Assembly (NCBI GenBank): GCA_028583605.1
Contig: CM053334.1
Coordinates: 26,523,226-26,587,225, forward strand
DNA from: Dastarcus helophoroides
Lineage: Eukaryota > Arthropoda > Insecta > Coleoptera > Bothrideridae
Length of the DNA stretch: 64,000 nt
Direction: 5' to 3'
Part shown: one piece after another, positions 1-10,359 of the stretch
Layout: every line of letters starts with the position of its first letter
Numbering within the stretch: the stretch's first letter is position 1
The notes under the pieces: model-generated
What the model was told of the DNA's origin: nothing
Databases searched by the model: none
The model's input: only the letters and a program-made list of their open reading frames with translations
Made by a program: the position numbers and the translations under genes

Positions 1-660
1 TTAAAACGCTAATTTTTTTATTATATGAGTACAACATTTAATTTCTCAGGCGAGATATGTATGAATATTTTCGAAAAAATTTAAAAAAAACAAACTCTAA
101 TAAAGCGGCCAAATTTTTGAAAAATTAGATTCTAGAAGAATGAAATTTTCAAAAAAATCCGATTGTTATGAAAAAATAAAGGAATTTGAAGAAATAGGCG
201 AAATTTTGAAAAATCGCATTGAAATTTCAAGTTAAACTTCGAAATTGAGAGGAGATTCGAAAATTTTCAAAGGATGTCAATTTTTAAGAAACAAAGTCGA
301 ACCCTCGAAAAAAAAAAGTCTAATTTTGAAAATTTTTTTTTATAAAAACGACAAATTTAAAAAAAATTGAAATATTGAGATAAAAAGAAACTTCAACAAC
401 GAAATCAAGATTTTTAGGAACATAGAGGATTGCATTTGGGATAAGTCAAGATTTCTAAAAAAGCCGGATTTTGAGAAAACCAGCGACATTTCGAAAAAAA
501 CTGATTTTAAAAATTACAAAAGCAAAAAGAGCTTTTGAAAAAATTCGAAATTTCAAGAAAAAGATCGAAATTTCAAGAAAAAGATGGAAATTTCAAAAAA
601 ATCAAAATTTCGAAAAACAATTCGAAACTTGGTAAAAATTCGAAAGAAATTATTACAATG
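1..660. repeat. A-rich degenerate minisatellite-like tract
   Basis: A run of loosely repeated words such as GAAATTTC, TTCGAAA and AAAAATTTTG, roughly 18-22 bases apart, with A far exceeding T on the + strand. The same vocabulary, in this or the reverse-complement orientation, fills a large part of the window. No coding capacity is recognisable. A short local repeat (AAGAAAAAGATCGAAATTTC and close variants) is seen at about 555-600. Confidence 0.7.
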
Positions 661-828
661 GAATCCACCAGGTTACAGTTTACAGTTTTGAAATAGAATC
701 GTATAGGTTTTTATACCTGTCGGCACTGCAACCTATTAAGATATTTTGTGTTTTTTTTAATGATTGTCCGAGATATTAAAACTTTTTACATAGCCTATTA
801 TCTTTTAAGGAGCTGTTTTACTTATTTC

Positions 829-1530
829 TTAGGGTGTCAGAGTCACCCTTTCAAGAAAGTTGAGCCTTTTACAGAACTGAGCCATGTAGTCTGTTGTTTC
901 TGTTACTGCGTTACAGAATCTGTAATTTTCACCATCCACTTTTCTCATCTTCTTAAGGTGATACTTTACTGCGAAATGTCCTGTAAAAAGTCCAGTTAAG
1001 TCGTTCTTGTTCAGTTTAAGAAGCTGCTCAGACTTCTTTTTTGAAATAGTGATGAACTTTTTTGAAGGTCTTAGGCCCGGAGTTTTCCTCCAGTATGACA
1101 GCCTTTGGTTTGTCATCCAAGTATCTATTTCATTTTTTACGTGGCTTTTTGTAAGTCCATAGTAATGGTTCTGGGTCGAAGAGAGGTGTGATTGAGGCGA
1201 GTCTATCTGCCTCTTCGTTCCCTTCTATGCTTTGATGTCCTGGAATCGACATCAAAGTTACTTTATTGTTTGCAACCAGTTGCTTCTGGAATTGTTTGCA
1301 TCCCCAGGCTATTTTTGACTCGGTTCCAAACGACTTTAGAGTCTTTAATGCAGCCTGGCTATCAGAAATGACATAAACCTGTACGTTTTTGAGTCTTTTT
1401 CGAAAGCACTCTTTTGCGCAAAGCGTTATATCAAGCAGTTCTGCTTGGAAAATTGGGGGAGTGTTTCCTAGGGGTTCAGAGAGTCTTAAATTAGAACCCC
1501 CTTACTCGCCCTGTTTGTTTGGTTCCGTAT
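829..1530 (-). pseudogene. LINE ORF2 RNase H and C-terminal tail, degraded
   Basis: The minus strand encodes an RNase H domain: an FQAELL motif near 1445-1465, DSQAALK near 1345-1365, and an IPGHQSIEGNEEADRLA block near 1190-1245. It is followed by the tail usual after this domain, with LFTGHFAVKYHLKKM, an RFCN cysteine and a final NFLERVTL. RNase H in such elements cleaves RNA in RNA-DNA hybrids during target-primed reverse transcription. Frames change between RNase H and the tail (a stop near 1125), and the first catalytic position reads YGTK where D-G-S-K is expected. The stop after LTP lies at about 829-831. This is clearly a remnant. Confidence 0.78.
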
Positions 1531-1544
1531 GTGTACCAGGCAGA

Positions 1545-2266
1545 TCAGTTGTTTGCTAGCCTTTCACTGTGTCTATTCCATGTTTGGCGGTCCCCGATAA
1601 CCACTTCGCATGAAACAACAAAGTCCAGTTTTGTAGCTATTTGGTCTGTTGGCTTGGCAATGGATCCCAGTGGAATTTTCTCCAGAATCTGTACATGGCC
1701 AATCAAGTCACCTGGTTTCAGTTTGTTCGATTGGAATAGCTTTGAGGCACTAAGCGCTGCCTCCTTTTTCACACAAATGTGAAGGACCTCAGGCCTATCA
1801 TTGCCTCTATTGCAGCTGTTGGGCATGACGCCACAGCTCCGGTTATTCCAATGCAAATTAGCCGTCGTAATTTTTGTAATTTACTTTGCGCAGGATTTTG
1901 TTCTGCATTTGGTCACCATACCATTGAGGCACAGGTGACTATCGGCTTTACTACCGTTTGGTGTATTCAACATATCATTTTCAGTTTCAGCCCCCATGTC
2001 TTTTCTACAAGTCCACGACAGGTCCATGCTGCCCTTGTGGCTTTTGAAAGAGTTCTTTCCAAGTGAGTGTTCCAATTTAGTTTTTGGTCTGTCTAGGAAG
2101 ATACCTTAACTTCGTTGGAGAATTGTATTTGTATTCCGTTGAGAGTGGGAGCTTGTAGGTTTAGCTTCCTTCTTCTTGTAAATGGAATAAGAACTGTCTT
2201 GTGTGGATTAACATTAAGTTCCTCTACCTCACACCAGTTGCTTATGATGTTTAGGGCTGCTTGCAT
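1545..2266 (-). pseudogene. LINE ORF2 RT thumb and connection, degraded
   Basis: On the minus strand the order is a LNIISNWCEVEELNVNPHKT block (about 2190-2260), a FTRRRKLNLQAP block, a WNTHLE segment, a region resembling the RT thumb-connection (about 1880-2075) and a PEVLHICVKKEAALSA block (about 1750-1790). This is the succession found between RT palm and RNase H in I-group LINEs. Several stops and shifts break it: the segments 1881-2075 and 1545-1856 lie in different frames. It joins the RNase H remnant downstream and the RT palm remnant beyond the inserted repeat. It has no intact product. Confidence 0.75.
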
Positions 2267-2514
2267 TAATAATCAACATTGATGCACTTTGTTTAGGTAA
2301 ATGTTGATTTCAATAGAGCCTTAGGTTAGTGTGACTTAATGTTTACTTATAAACTGCTTCAGTCGTGTATGTTTCTTTTCCATATACATATTTTTTTCCC
2401 ATTTTTATCACAACTTCATGATCCTTAATAGCTATTCATCTTTATTTATATTAATTATTGAGAGCTTACGCAAATGTCGGTAGTCAGAAGTGTCAAGTAG
2501 CCATTAGTTACAAC
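2267..2514 (-). repeat. Repeat family R-A, copy 1 (inserted in LINE RT)
   Basis: About 248 bases that match the reverse complement of 4842-5087 at roughly 85-90 percent by eye. The unit begins or ends with AATCAACATT. It separates LINE RT palm from thumb, which remain adjacent in protein terms, so it is an insertion of about 250 bp. It holds no coding sequence and may be a MITE or a fragment of a larger element. It has no clear terminal inverted repeat beyond a short ATCAACATT / AATGTTGAT pair at one end. Confidence 0.7.
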
Positions 2515-2690
2515 TTCTGCCGCTTTGTCTTGTTTTTGATTATAGTATTTCACCTTAAAGTGATTCATGCTTTCCCATCACCGTTATGACTATATCATCT
2601 ACATAGCATTGGGCTGTAAATCCCGCCCTACTCAATGTAGTCATAAGATTATCGACAACAAGTGATCACAAAAGAGGCGATATAGCGTGA
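2515..2690 (-). pseudogene. LINE RT palm fragment with YVDD
   Basis: The minus strand reads ISPLL-stop-SLVVDNLMTT, then FTAQCYVDDIVITVMG. This is the LSPLLW...YADD region of a non-LTR reverse transcriptase, with the two catalytic aspartates preserved at about 2592-2605. An in-frame stop replaces the usual tryptophan after SPLL. Homology ends near 2690, where a different repeat (GTAACGCGAAACGATAAGTT) begins. It belongs to the same element as the blocks at 829-2266. Confidence 0.75.
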
Positions 2691-3390
2691 TGGTAACGCG
2701 AAACGATAAGTTTACCCCCTATCCAAAGTCGCTAAACGCGCCGAAATAAGTTTTCGCCTCAAAAAAATCAAAATTTCAATGAAACAATGTTTTTGATAGA
2801 AATTTATTGAATTCCTTTCTTGCAGTTTTAAATTTGAAGTGAGAATTTTAAATGTTTTTTCTTAATAACGTCTTTAAAATCGAAATTCGAGAAAAACGTC
2901 GAAATTTGAAGACAAATGTCTACATTACGAGTAGGAAGTTCAAAATTTTCTTTCAACTACATTTTGAAAGTTCTAAAAAAATTGTTTAGAGAAAAACTGG
3001 TTGGGGAAAAATCTGAAACAAGTTTAAAGAAAGTTATAATTATTTTTAAAAAATTTGGGGAAAGAATTTTCGTTTTTTTTTAATTCAAACTTTCTGCGTT
3101 TTCTGAGAACGTAAACAATTATAAAATTTTCAACAAAAAGTGGTATTTGTAACATTCTAAAAATAACTTGTATGATTTTTTTCAAAATAACAAGCCTAAA
3201 CTGAATTTCTGAATTGTTTTTTAAGCTGCAACTTCAAAATCGAAAATTTGGAATGAAAGCTAAAATTTTAGGAAGAAGCCGAAAAAAAAATGTTTAGAAG
3301 TTTAATAAAAAATTGTTCTAGGCATTTTATCTTTAAAATTTAAATTTCGTATTTGAATTTTCTAGTTTAAAGTCGAAGAAAGTCAAAAGT
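2691..3390. repeat. Repeat fragment followed by A-rich tract
   Basis: Starts with GTAACGCGAAACGATAAGTT and TACCCCCTAT (about 2695-2740), closely matched at 13865-13897, so it is a dispersed repeat fragment. From about 2755 to 3370 it is the A-rich GAAATTTC-type degenerate tract. No gene seen. Confidence 0.55.
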
Positions 3391-3510
3391 TACAACCTAT
3401 CCTTGTTTAAGAAGGCGGTTCATCGCCATCTATCCTTGTTTCCGCATCCTACTCGCAGTGCTTTGAAAGCATAATGGGGTTATCCTTTGCGAGTGGAATA
3501 AAAAAAAAAT
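3391..3510 (+). mobile_element. LINE family L-A, 3' terminal fragment
   Basis: About 120 bases nearly identical to 49009-49128, the 3' end of the LINE in the nested cluster, and to the reverse complement of part of 28430-28560. The shared sequence contains CCTATCCTTGTTTAAGAAGG and ends in GCGAGTGGAATA followed by ten A residues, a LINE-type poly(A) tail. It encodes only the last few residues of the RT protein. It is a 5'-truncated insertion in A-rich DNA. Confidence 0.8.
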
Positions 3511-3781
3511 GATGGAGCCAAAACAACTTTAATTTTTACAAAAATGATGCCTGAAATACTGATTTTAATAGTTTAATGTTTAATGTTTAAAAAAACCCTT
3601 TCTACAAATTTTGACTAGCCGTCGTAATTCCCAAATTAAAACAAAAATTTCGAGCTTAAAATTGAAATATGTAGATAAAAGTGAACACATTTTCAAATAC
3701 AAATATAAAAGATGTTTTCTTAAAATTTCAAGCTAGTTATATGAACGCAGAATAGAAGAAATTTTGGGATTGAAACTTGAG

Positions 3782-4305
3782 ACTGAGTTAATTTTTTTCT
3801 GGAAATCAAACCAACATTTCGAGGTAAAATTCTGTATTGTGACAAATATTTTTATTAAATAAGTGATACATTTTCGAAATTTAGATTTTTTTAATTAACG
3901 TTTCTAAATTCCTAACTAATAAACTCTATTAATGATTAAAACAACAACATATATTAAAGATTCCACGATGATTGTAACCACACCTCTAATTGAAGCTTTG
4001 GACGAGAATTCGGATTTTTCGTAGGAGTCTGTGACCCACGAAGTTTGTAAGCATAACAACGGCTAAACATACTTCTGCTATAACCGCCGATGACAGGTGC
4101 GGTCGTAGCAAATATTTATAGAAACATCGTGGAACTTTTGTTGTTGTTTTAATCGTTAATAAAATTTAATTGTAATGAATTTAGAAATGGCAATTAAAAA
4201 ATCTTAATTTCGAGAAATTATCATTTATTTAATAAAAATATTTATTACAATACAAAGTTTTACCTCGAAATGCTGGTTTTAATTCGAGAAAAAAATCAAC
4301 TCAGT
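3782..4305. mobile_element. Foldback element, family R-C, copy 1
   Basis: The outer about 190 bases on each side are imperfect inverted repeats. The left arm starts ACTGAGTTAATTTTTTTCTG and the right arm ends with the reverse complement of a near match. The arms share a CATTTCGAGGTAAAA word and an ATGATTAAAACAACAACA-like word. The loop (about 3970-4120) holds ATAACCGCCGATGA and AGCAAATATTTAT, words shared with a second copy at 41275-41512. No coding capacity. It behaves as a foldback MITE; no target duplication could be defined with confidence. Confidence 0.75.
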
Positions 4306-4841
4306 AAGGGTTAGAAATGTCAATTATTTGAAATTTCGAATTCAATTCAAAAATTAATGAAAACAGTTCTCGAATTTTCGGGTTTAACAACTTCAGGCTC
4401 AAATTTTGAATCTAAAATAAATCTTTAAATTCAAGTTTTTAGCACGAACCATTAAGAAAATATTAAAAGTTTCGAAAAAACTTGGAATGTCAACTTCTTG
4501 GGCGTTTTCTTTAAATCCGGAATATCGATAAAATCTTATACATTTGACTTTTTATTCAAGACGTAATATTTCTAGATTAATTTCTAAAAATCTTAACTTT
4601 TAGACAATTTTTTAAATAATTTTTTTTAATTTTCGCTGTGGTTCATAATGTAGACCTTTTGTGTTTGATTTTATTAATTGAAATTCGAAATAAGGAAACA
4701 ACAATTTCAAGTTTAAGTTCGAGTTGTTGAGAAAATAATCAACATTTTGAATTATTAAAAAAGAAACATTTTGATCACATTTTCCCTTTAAGGTAAAATA
4801 TAATCAAAAAGAAGGCAATTTATGTGTTTTACAGAGGCAAC
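4306..4841. other. A/T-rich stretch, nothing recognised
   Basis: Mixed A/T-rich sequence with words of the GAAATTTC type. The first 30 bases (GTAAGGGTTAGAAATGTCAA) match the flank of the second R-C copy at 41480-41512, so the family unit extends past the foldback arm. No gene or regulatory element identified. Confidence 0.4.
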
Positions 4842-5087
4842 GTTGCAACTAATTGACCGTTGACAATCCTGACTAGCGACATTTGGGTAAGCTCTCAATA
4901 ATTAATATAAATAAAGATGAATAACTATTAAGGATCATGAAGTTTGGTAAAAATGGGAAAAAATATGTATGTGGAAAAGGAACATACATTACTGAAGCAG
5001 TTTATAAGTAAACATTAAGTCACATTAACCTAAGCTCTAGTGACAATCAATATCTATCTAAACAAAATGCATCAATGTTGATTATTA
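4842..5087 (+). repeat. Repeat family R-A, copy 2
   Basis: About 246 bases, the inverted counterpart of 2267-2514. Shared words include TTGAGAGCTTAC in reverse complement, TAAATAAAGATGAATA and AAGGATCATGAAGTTTGG, plus the terminal AATGTTGATTATTA. Because copy 1 is a simple insertion between adjacent LINE coding blocks, these are two independent opposite insertions rather than the two ends of one 2.8-kb element. Confidence 0.7.
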
Positions 5088-7215
5088 TTTTAACTGTCTA
5101 ATTGTAGAATCACGGTGCATTACAACACTGAGTGCTATAATAACTTGTACAACAAGGGTGGACATGATCATTTTAATTTACAAATTATGAAATTTCAATT
5201 TTTCGTACCAAAACTAATTTGAATATAAATTATCTGGTTGAATATAAATTTCCCGCTGAGAGAAGTTTCAGCAGCCCCAGACTGCCTAAATTTTTGTTTT
5301 TATTTTAATAATATATTTTTTGTATTTAATAAAGGTTTAAAGCGCCCTTTCCAATAAACTTGATGAGCAACAATCTTTCAATGGTATTTTTATTAAATGA
5401 TATAAATTAAACATTATTTAGAATATAATTGATCGATAAGCTTCTACAAGTATATTTTGTATCCTTGCAATTACTGCAATTTTCAAAATACATAGTTACA
5501 ATCGGTTGAAATTTAATATTTTAAATTGTAATTATCACTTCTCTTCCCTGAACATTTCCACCGACGTGTACGCATAAAATTGCTTTATGAATTTTCTCTC
5601 AGAGCGCCGACATTACAGTTCGGATTAACTGTGTATAACTGAAGGAAAAACAGAGTACCACGTTCATAAGCCGATTTATAAACGAAGTCGAGCTATTAGG
5701 TACTTTATAATCTTAAAATCTATGTCAAAAACGCGACTGTTGGGCTTAAGAGGATTAGAGATTCGCTCCATGTGTTGTCTAGCATCTACCAAAATGCCTT
5801 AACGGTTTCTCTTCCGCGGAATTTATTAAAGCAGGTTTACCAAGTGAAATTTGCCACTTAACAAACTCCAACGTAACTCTGATTTGGATTAGGCGCATTG
5901 AGTCCGTACATCAATTTTATTACTTATAATATTTTATGTTGATTTATAGAGTAATGATCAAAAATCGAAACCTGAAATCCATTTTCAAGGATTATTTGAA
6001 AGGATATGTGAAAATTTCAAGGATTCTATATTTCCCAAATTTCTGAAATTTTGATTTTAATTTTGTTACTCTTGCAATTTCTATATTTTTCCCACACAAA
6101 TTTAATAAAATAACAAGGAATTTTTGATAAACAAAAGGTAAACAACTTTTCCTCGAAATTTCAAGATCATGTTATAATAAAAACGTAAAAATTGTGAAAA
6201 AGTTTGGGCTATTTTGACGAAAATGGGTGGTGCAAATGAATTCCCTTGCGACCCTTTACTGCCGAGCGTACGTGCAATTAGCTATTCCTATTCTGAATAT
6301 GCATTTCAGATAGAAGAGTGGTTAGAGCTTGAAATGGATATTTTGAGGGAAACGAAAATAGATGTAGCAGGAATGACTAATTTTATTTTGTTAATTTTGT
6401 TATGAATTATTTGTCAATATATGGAAATGAATATATGCATGTTTGCTTAAAGCTTGAAGCTGGCGTTGCGGAATTTATCCTCATGTGCAGCATTATGTAG
6501 GACGAACGGTCAGAGGGAAGTTACGTCGATCTTTTCCTTTGAAGGCTACTCACTCTGTCCGCAGGGAGTAGAGATTATATCTTTCAGTGCTCCTGAAACA
6601 TTAATGGTTTTTTGATTTAAGTCCCACGCGATGTTATACATTTTGATAATATCCCACCCTTCGGAACAAACTGGAAGAGAAAAAAAAAACCGTAAAACTT
6701 TTTAGACTTATCTTAATGATTAAGGCTCATCTGATATTGGAAAATAAACACATAATGTGTTTGCTGAAGCTTTGGAAAATTCTGCAACGTTTGCAGACGC
6801 ATTCGTTTGAAATAAAGCAACTCTGAACGTGGTAGTCGACTTGTAAACATTTACAAGTCTAGCTAATATCCGAGATTTTCAGGCTCTCTGAACCAGGAAA
6901 CTCGAGATTATCTAGTAATGCTGTTTGATTTAGAATTTAATAATTGCTTAGTTTACACTCATATATAATGAGAACGAAATGGAGCACAAATTTCCACCTT
7001 CCATATAAATGGAGCTTCATAGTTACGCGGTGGTTTTCAGACAAAAGCTTTGTTTAATTTAATTTTCAGCGGGCTGTTTGCTATCAAGTATTCTACGCTA
7101 AACTTCCCATTTGTTTTCACTAATCACCTTTTTTTCCACTGTTCTATAAAATCTTCTTACATGATGCAAGATTTTTCGATCACTACTCTGTATAAATCAA
7201 AATAAAACATTCAAT
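5088..7215. other. Mostly unique non-coding DNA
   Basis: Balanced A/T sequence without the satellite vocabulary. It includes a more GC-rich block (about 5560-5900). A 63-codon frame at 6214-6405 starts ATGACGAAAATGGGTGG-like but has no recognisable domain or relative, so it is not called as a gene. I see no promoter or RNA gene that I can defend. Confidence 0.4.
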
Positions 7216-7720
7216 GAATTTCGAAAATTTGAAATTTTTGAAAATCTTGACTTTTCTCAAGATTTCAAAGACTTTTTCTCAAGATTTTGACTGAAAATGA
7301 AAAATATGACTTTCGATTTTTATTCAGAATTTTGAAATTAGAAATTCCCAACTTTTTCAAAATTTCCACATTTTTTTCAAAATTTGACTTTCTTTTGAAA
7401 ATTTCGGCACTTCTGCAATTTCGTCCTTTTCCCCCAAATTTCGACTTTTTCTCAAAATTTCGACTTTTTCAAAATTTCGACTTTGTCAAAATTTCAACTT
7501 TTTCAAAAAGTTCGAGTTATTTTTAATTTTGACACAAAATTTCGAACTTTTTTTAAAACTCACTCTTTCCATTTTTTTTTTGTTGAAAACATTGACCGTT
7601 CTTCAACATTTTTACTATTTTTTTTTTAAATTTCCACTTGCTTTCCAAATTTTATTTTTTTTCCAATTTTTGATATATTATAAATATGGTATTTAAAAAA
7701 TTCGCCTGCTCCTGAAAATT
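7216..7720. repeat. T-rich degenerate minisatellite-like tract
   Basis: Runs of TTTTTCAAAATTTCGAC and variants about 18-21 bases apart. Translation gives a repetitive F/K/S/D-rich frame, which is a by-product of the period being near a multiple of three and not a gene. The opposite-strand version (A-rich) follows at about 7790-7960. Confidence 0.7.
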
Positions 7721-8029
7721 ACAAAAGAACCTGACCGTTTTAAATTGTGAATGTAGAGCTCGCATTTTACTATCTTTCAAGTTTAAACCGAAAAGTTAAA
7801 GCAAAAAGGTTAAAATTTAAAAGAAAATTGAGTTTAAAATCTAAATATGGAATTTTGAGAAAAAGAATACTAATTTTGACTAAAAATCTACAGTTACATA
7901 AAAAATTTGATATTTAAAAGTAAATTTCGAGCAAAAGAAAGCTTCAATATTTTTGTAATTTACGAACTATTAACATGGAAGTTCACAGGGTACCCATGAA
8001 GTACAGATCTCGGGGCATTTGCCCTTTTT
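7721..8029. other. A-rich stretch before the gypsy fragment
   Basis: A short A-rich tract with GAAATTTC-like words (about 7790-7960). From about 7975 the composition changes to the GC-richer sequence of the neighbouring retrotransposon fragment. No gene. Confidence 0.4.
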
Positions 8030-8039
8030 GACCCCCCCC

Positions 8040-9050
8040 CCTTACAGTGGGCCTGGGTGTAAGTGGAAACGTTTTCATTGGGTTTACTGCAGGGAGGACG
8101 TCGAGCGGTGGTGTCGGAAATGTGTCACCTGCGCTGCATCCAATGGTTCTCGAACAAGAACCAGAGGGGCCCGAAGTAGAATAATGTAGGAGCTCAATTT
8201 GAAAGAATTGCAATTAATGTGGCAGGACCATTCCCAGCATCAGACGATGGAAACAGGTACATCCTGGTGGCCAGGACTATTTCAGTAAATGGTCTGAAGC
8301 TTACGCGATACTGAACCAGGAGGCTACCACAGTCGCAAGGGTTCTTGTGAACAGTTTCAGCTGTCGATTTGGTGTTCCCTTGGAACTACACTTGGAGCAA
8401 GGAAGGAGATTCGAATCGGGGATCTTCCAAGAGGTGTGCCGTGGAATAAAAAAAACCCGAATGATGCTTCTGCATCCAGAGTCTGATGGAATGGTGAAAA
8501 GATTTAACAGGAGGAACATCTTTTAAAGGTAGTTTCCAAGCATCAGAAAGACTGGGACCAAAAACTATCACTGTTTATAATGGCTTATCGCGCGGCAACT
8601 CATGAAACTACGGGTTAGACTCCGGCAAAAGTGATCTTCTGGGGGAAGCTGCGGTTTCCGTGTGACTTGGTGTTTGGATCACCAAGGGGACCTCCAGGGG
8701 GCGATGGGTTTCATAGACAGCTTGAGGGAAGCGATATTGGAGACACATGCCCTGGTGCGGACGAAGATCAACTTGGCGATCAACCTGATGAAGACAAGAT
8801 ATGAAGTAAACGCCAACCATGGTGGTTTCAGTGAGGGCTAATTAGTGTGGCTCTACAACCCTCAGCGGAGGAAAGGAGTTTAACCGAAGTTTACGCCATC
8901 TTGGGAAGGACCGTACAAAGTGCTGAAGAGGATCAACGACTTGGTATACAGGATCCAGCGCAGCCCCAGGACCAAGATGAAAGTGGTATACCTCAACAGA
9001 CTGTGCAAGTATAGGGGCGCAGTAACTAATTGGAACTGCTCGGGACGATC
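8040..9050 (+). pseudogene. Ty3/gypsy integrase, degraded
   Basis: The remnant shows a Zn-finger CRKCVTC block (about 8125-8145), then INVAGPFPASDDGNRYILVA (about 8213-8270), a frame change, DYFSKWSEAYA, CRFGVPLELHLEQG (about 8360-8405), HPESDGMVKRFNR (about 8470-8510), and a C-terminal VWLYNPQRRKGV plus GPYKVLKRINDLVYRIQ (about 8850-8960). Integrase inserts the cDNA using a D,D,E triad. In the family these positions lie in the D of the xDVxGPFP-type motif, the D of LHSDQG and the E of GMVERFNR. Here they read N, E and K, so all three are changed. Multiple stops and shifts are present. It is certainly inactive. Confidence 0.83.
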
Positions 9051-9056
9051 AGTTTT

Positions 9057-9069
9057 AAGAGGGAGGCAG
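9057..9069 (+). other. Polypurine tract of gypsy fragment
   Basis: AAGAGGGAGGCAG lies directly before the TGTAAC start of the LTR, the position of the plus-strand primer in LTR retrotransposons. Confidence 0.7.
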
Positions 9070-9402
9070 TGTAACAAAATGTAGTTATAAAATTTGTATT
9101 AGTGATTGTGTAAGGAACTCTCTAGAAACATTTGATAATGGGAAGTCGTCGAATCATACGGCAGAGAAGCACTCCTGACGTTTCCGCAAGCGATAATCTT
9201 ATCTGTACGGATTCCGTTCCAGAAAACTGGTGAAGTATTAATACGCGGTCGTCCTTCCCCAAGTCAGTTAGTTAGTGCGATAGTCAGATAGTTAGATAGT
9301 CTGTTAGTTAAAAGAATCATAATCGTACTGTTCCGAAATAAGTTAGGAAATAAAGTGTGATATTACACAAAGTTTTAATTTTCGATCCGGTAACGCGCAA
9401 CA
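9070..9402 (+). repeat. LTR of gypsy fragment (333 bp)
   Basis: Begins TGTAACAAAATG and ends GTAACGCGCAACA (TG...CA), directly after the purine tract. It includes a short GTTAGTTAG/GATAGTTAGATAG repetitive patch (about 9262-9310) and an AATAAAG polyadenylation-like word near 9350. What follows (TTTGGAGGTTATGGACG...) looks more like a 5' leader than random flank, so it may be a 5' LTR or an LTR junction; see findings. Confidence 0.75.
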
Positions 9403-10359
9403 ATATTTGGAGGTTATGGACGCAGTGTCCCGGGATTTTTTGCTCAGGACCTGGACTTCCGCTTAATTTCTGACGGCAATCTCAACTCTGTATTGTTAGA
9501 AGAGACCAGGTCAAAAAGACATTGGACACGTAAACAAAAAATTTGCTATTCCAGAGTTTGCAAACTTCCCATAATTTCCTCTTTTTTTTGTCTATCTTAA
9601 ATTTAGTTGTAAGGAAACTAGAATCTATAAATTATTAAGATTCGTGAAGGGGCCAAGGAAAATAAATAACAACAAGAAAAAAGAATGGCCGTCACCTTAA
9701 ACTTTATAATACACAATTAATTATAAGATAGAGGGTCTTGATTTAGTAAGACATTTTTGGCGTGGCGACGCATAAGTGCGCGCAGGTGTATTTTCTACAT
9801 CAATTTTCCATGTAATTTAATGCGTCGTCTTACATATTTCAGATTTATAGCCCTACGTCTAGCTTATATTGTCGTAAGACCGTGTAAACCGCTCAAATAA
9901 TTAGCTTCAGTCTCTCTCTTGGTGAAACGCTCACTTAACCGAAGCAGAGGTCCCGATTTCGAAATCTTGGTAATTAGATATTTACCGAGCGTTCTCTTGT
10001 TCTACATAATTTCCATTTTCCTTCATAATTAATGCCACAAATGATCTTAGATGGTTTAAGGGATTCGCCTCGGACGGACTTTCAAGGAAGAGTTTGGATT
10101 ACTATTCAAAATTACTGTCCAAGATCATGTAAACTAAGAATAATTGTCTCATTGCAGTAAGAGGGTCCGTTTTTACTAGAGAAAAAGTTAACTAAGTGCT
10201 TCTATCAATTTAGATAATGAAAATGCTGTTTTAATTAATTAATACGTATTAATAGCTGGCTTAGAGTAGCAATTACCTAATAATGTAGAAACTTCCCCAA
10301 AGACGAGCAGTAAATTATCCAGCTAAAAACTATTTATCATATTTCTGGATATAAAAACC
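9403..10359. other. Unique DNA after the LTR
   Basis: The first about 130 bases are GC-richer and could be internal retroelement leader. The rest (about 9540-10340) is ordinary, mostly unique A/T-rich sequence without satellite words, coding blocks or repeats that I can match elsewhere in the window. Confidence 0.4.

Larger units (their letters stand above)
665..2690 (-). mobile_element. LINE with RNase H (I/R1/LOA-like group), broken
   Basis: Read on the minus strand, three consecutive blocks follow the order of a non-LTR retrotransposon ORF2: RT palm with YVDD (about 2515-2690), RT thumb/connection (1545-2266) and RNase H followed by the C-terminal tail (829-1530). The stretch below 829 would be the 3' UTR, with no clear poly(A). 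The RT is split by a 248-bp repeat at 2267-2514. Stops and frame changes are frequent, so the copy is dead. The 5' part (endonuclease, N-terminal RT) is missing. The RNase H domain excludes Jockey and CR1 clades and suggests an I, R1 or LOA-like clade; the exact clade is not assigned. Confidence 0.8.
8030..9402 (+). mobile_element. Ty3/gypsy retrotransposon, 3' fragment with LTR
   Basis: On the + strand: an integrase zinc finger, integrase core, C-terminal domain, a purine tract and one LTR, in the order expected at the 3' end of a Ty3/gypsy element. Gag, protease, RT and RNase H are absent. Frameshifts, stops and changed catalytic residues show that it is old. GC content is well above the flanks. 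No matching second LTR was noticed in the window. Confidence 0.85.

Noticed and set aside
2267..5087. A 2.8-kb transposon with R-A copies as terminal inverted repeats
   Set aside because: LINE RT blocks continue on both sides of copy 1, so copy 1 is a simple 250-bp insertion.
6214..6405. 63-codon frame as a small gene
   Set aside because: No recognisable domain, no supporting context, and length compatible with chance.
7287..7526. Open frames inside T-rich or A-rich arrays (for example 7287-7526, 20803-21117, 25773-26051, 53399-53596, 55190-55384)
   Set aside because: Translations are monotonous F/K/N/S/I-rich text repeating every six or seven residues, as expected from an 18-21-base repeat; no domain and no start context.
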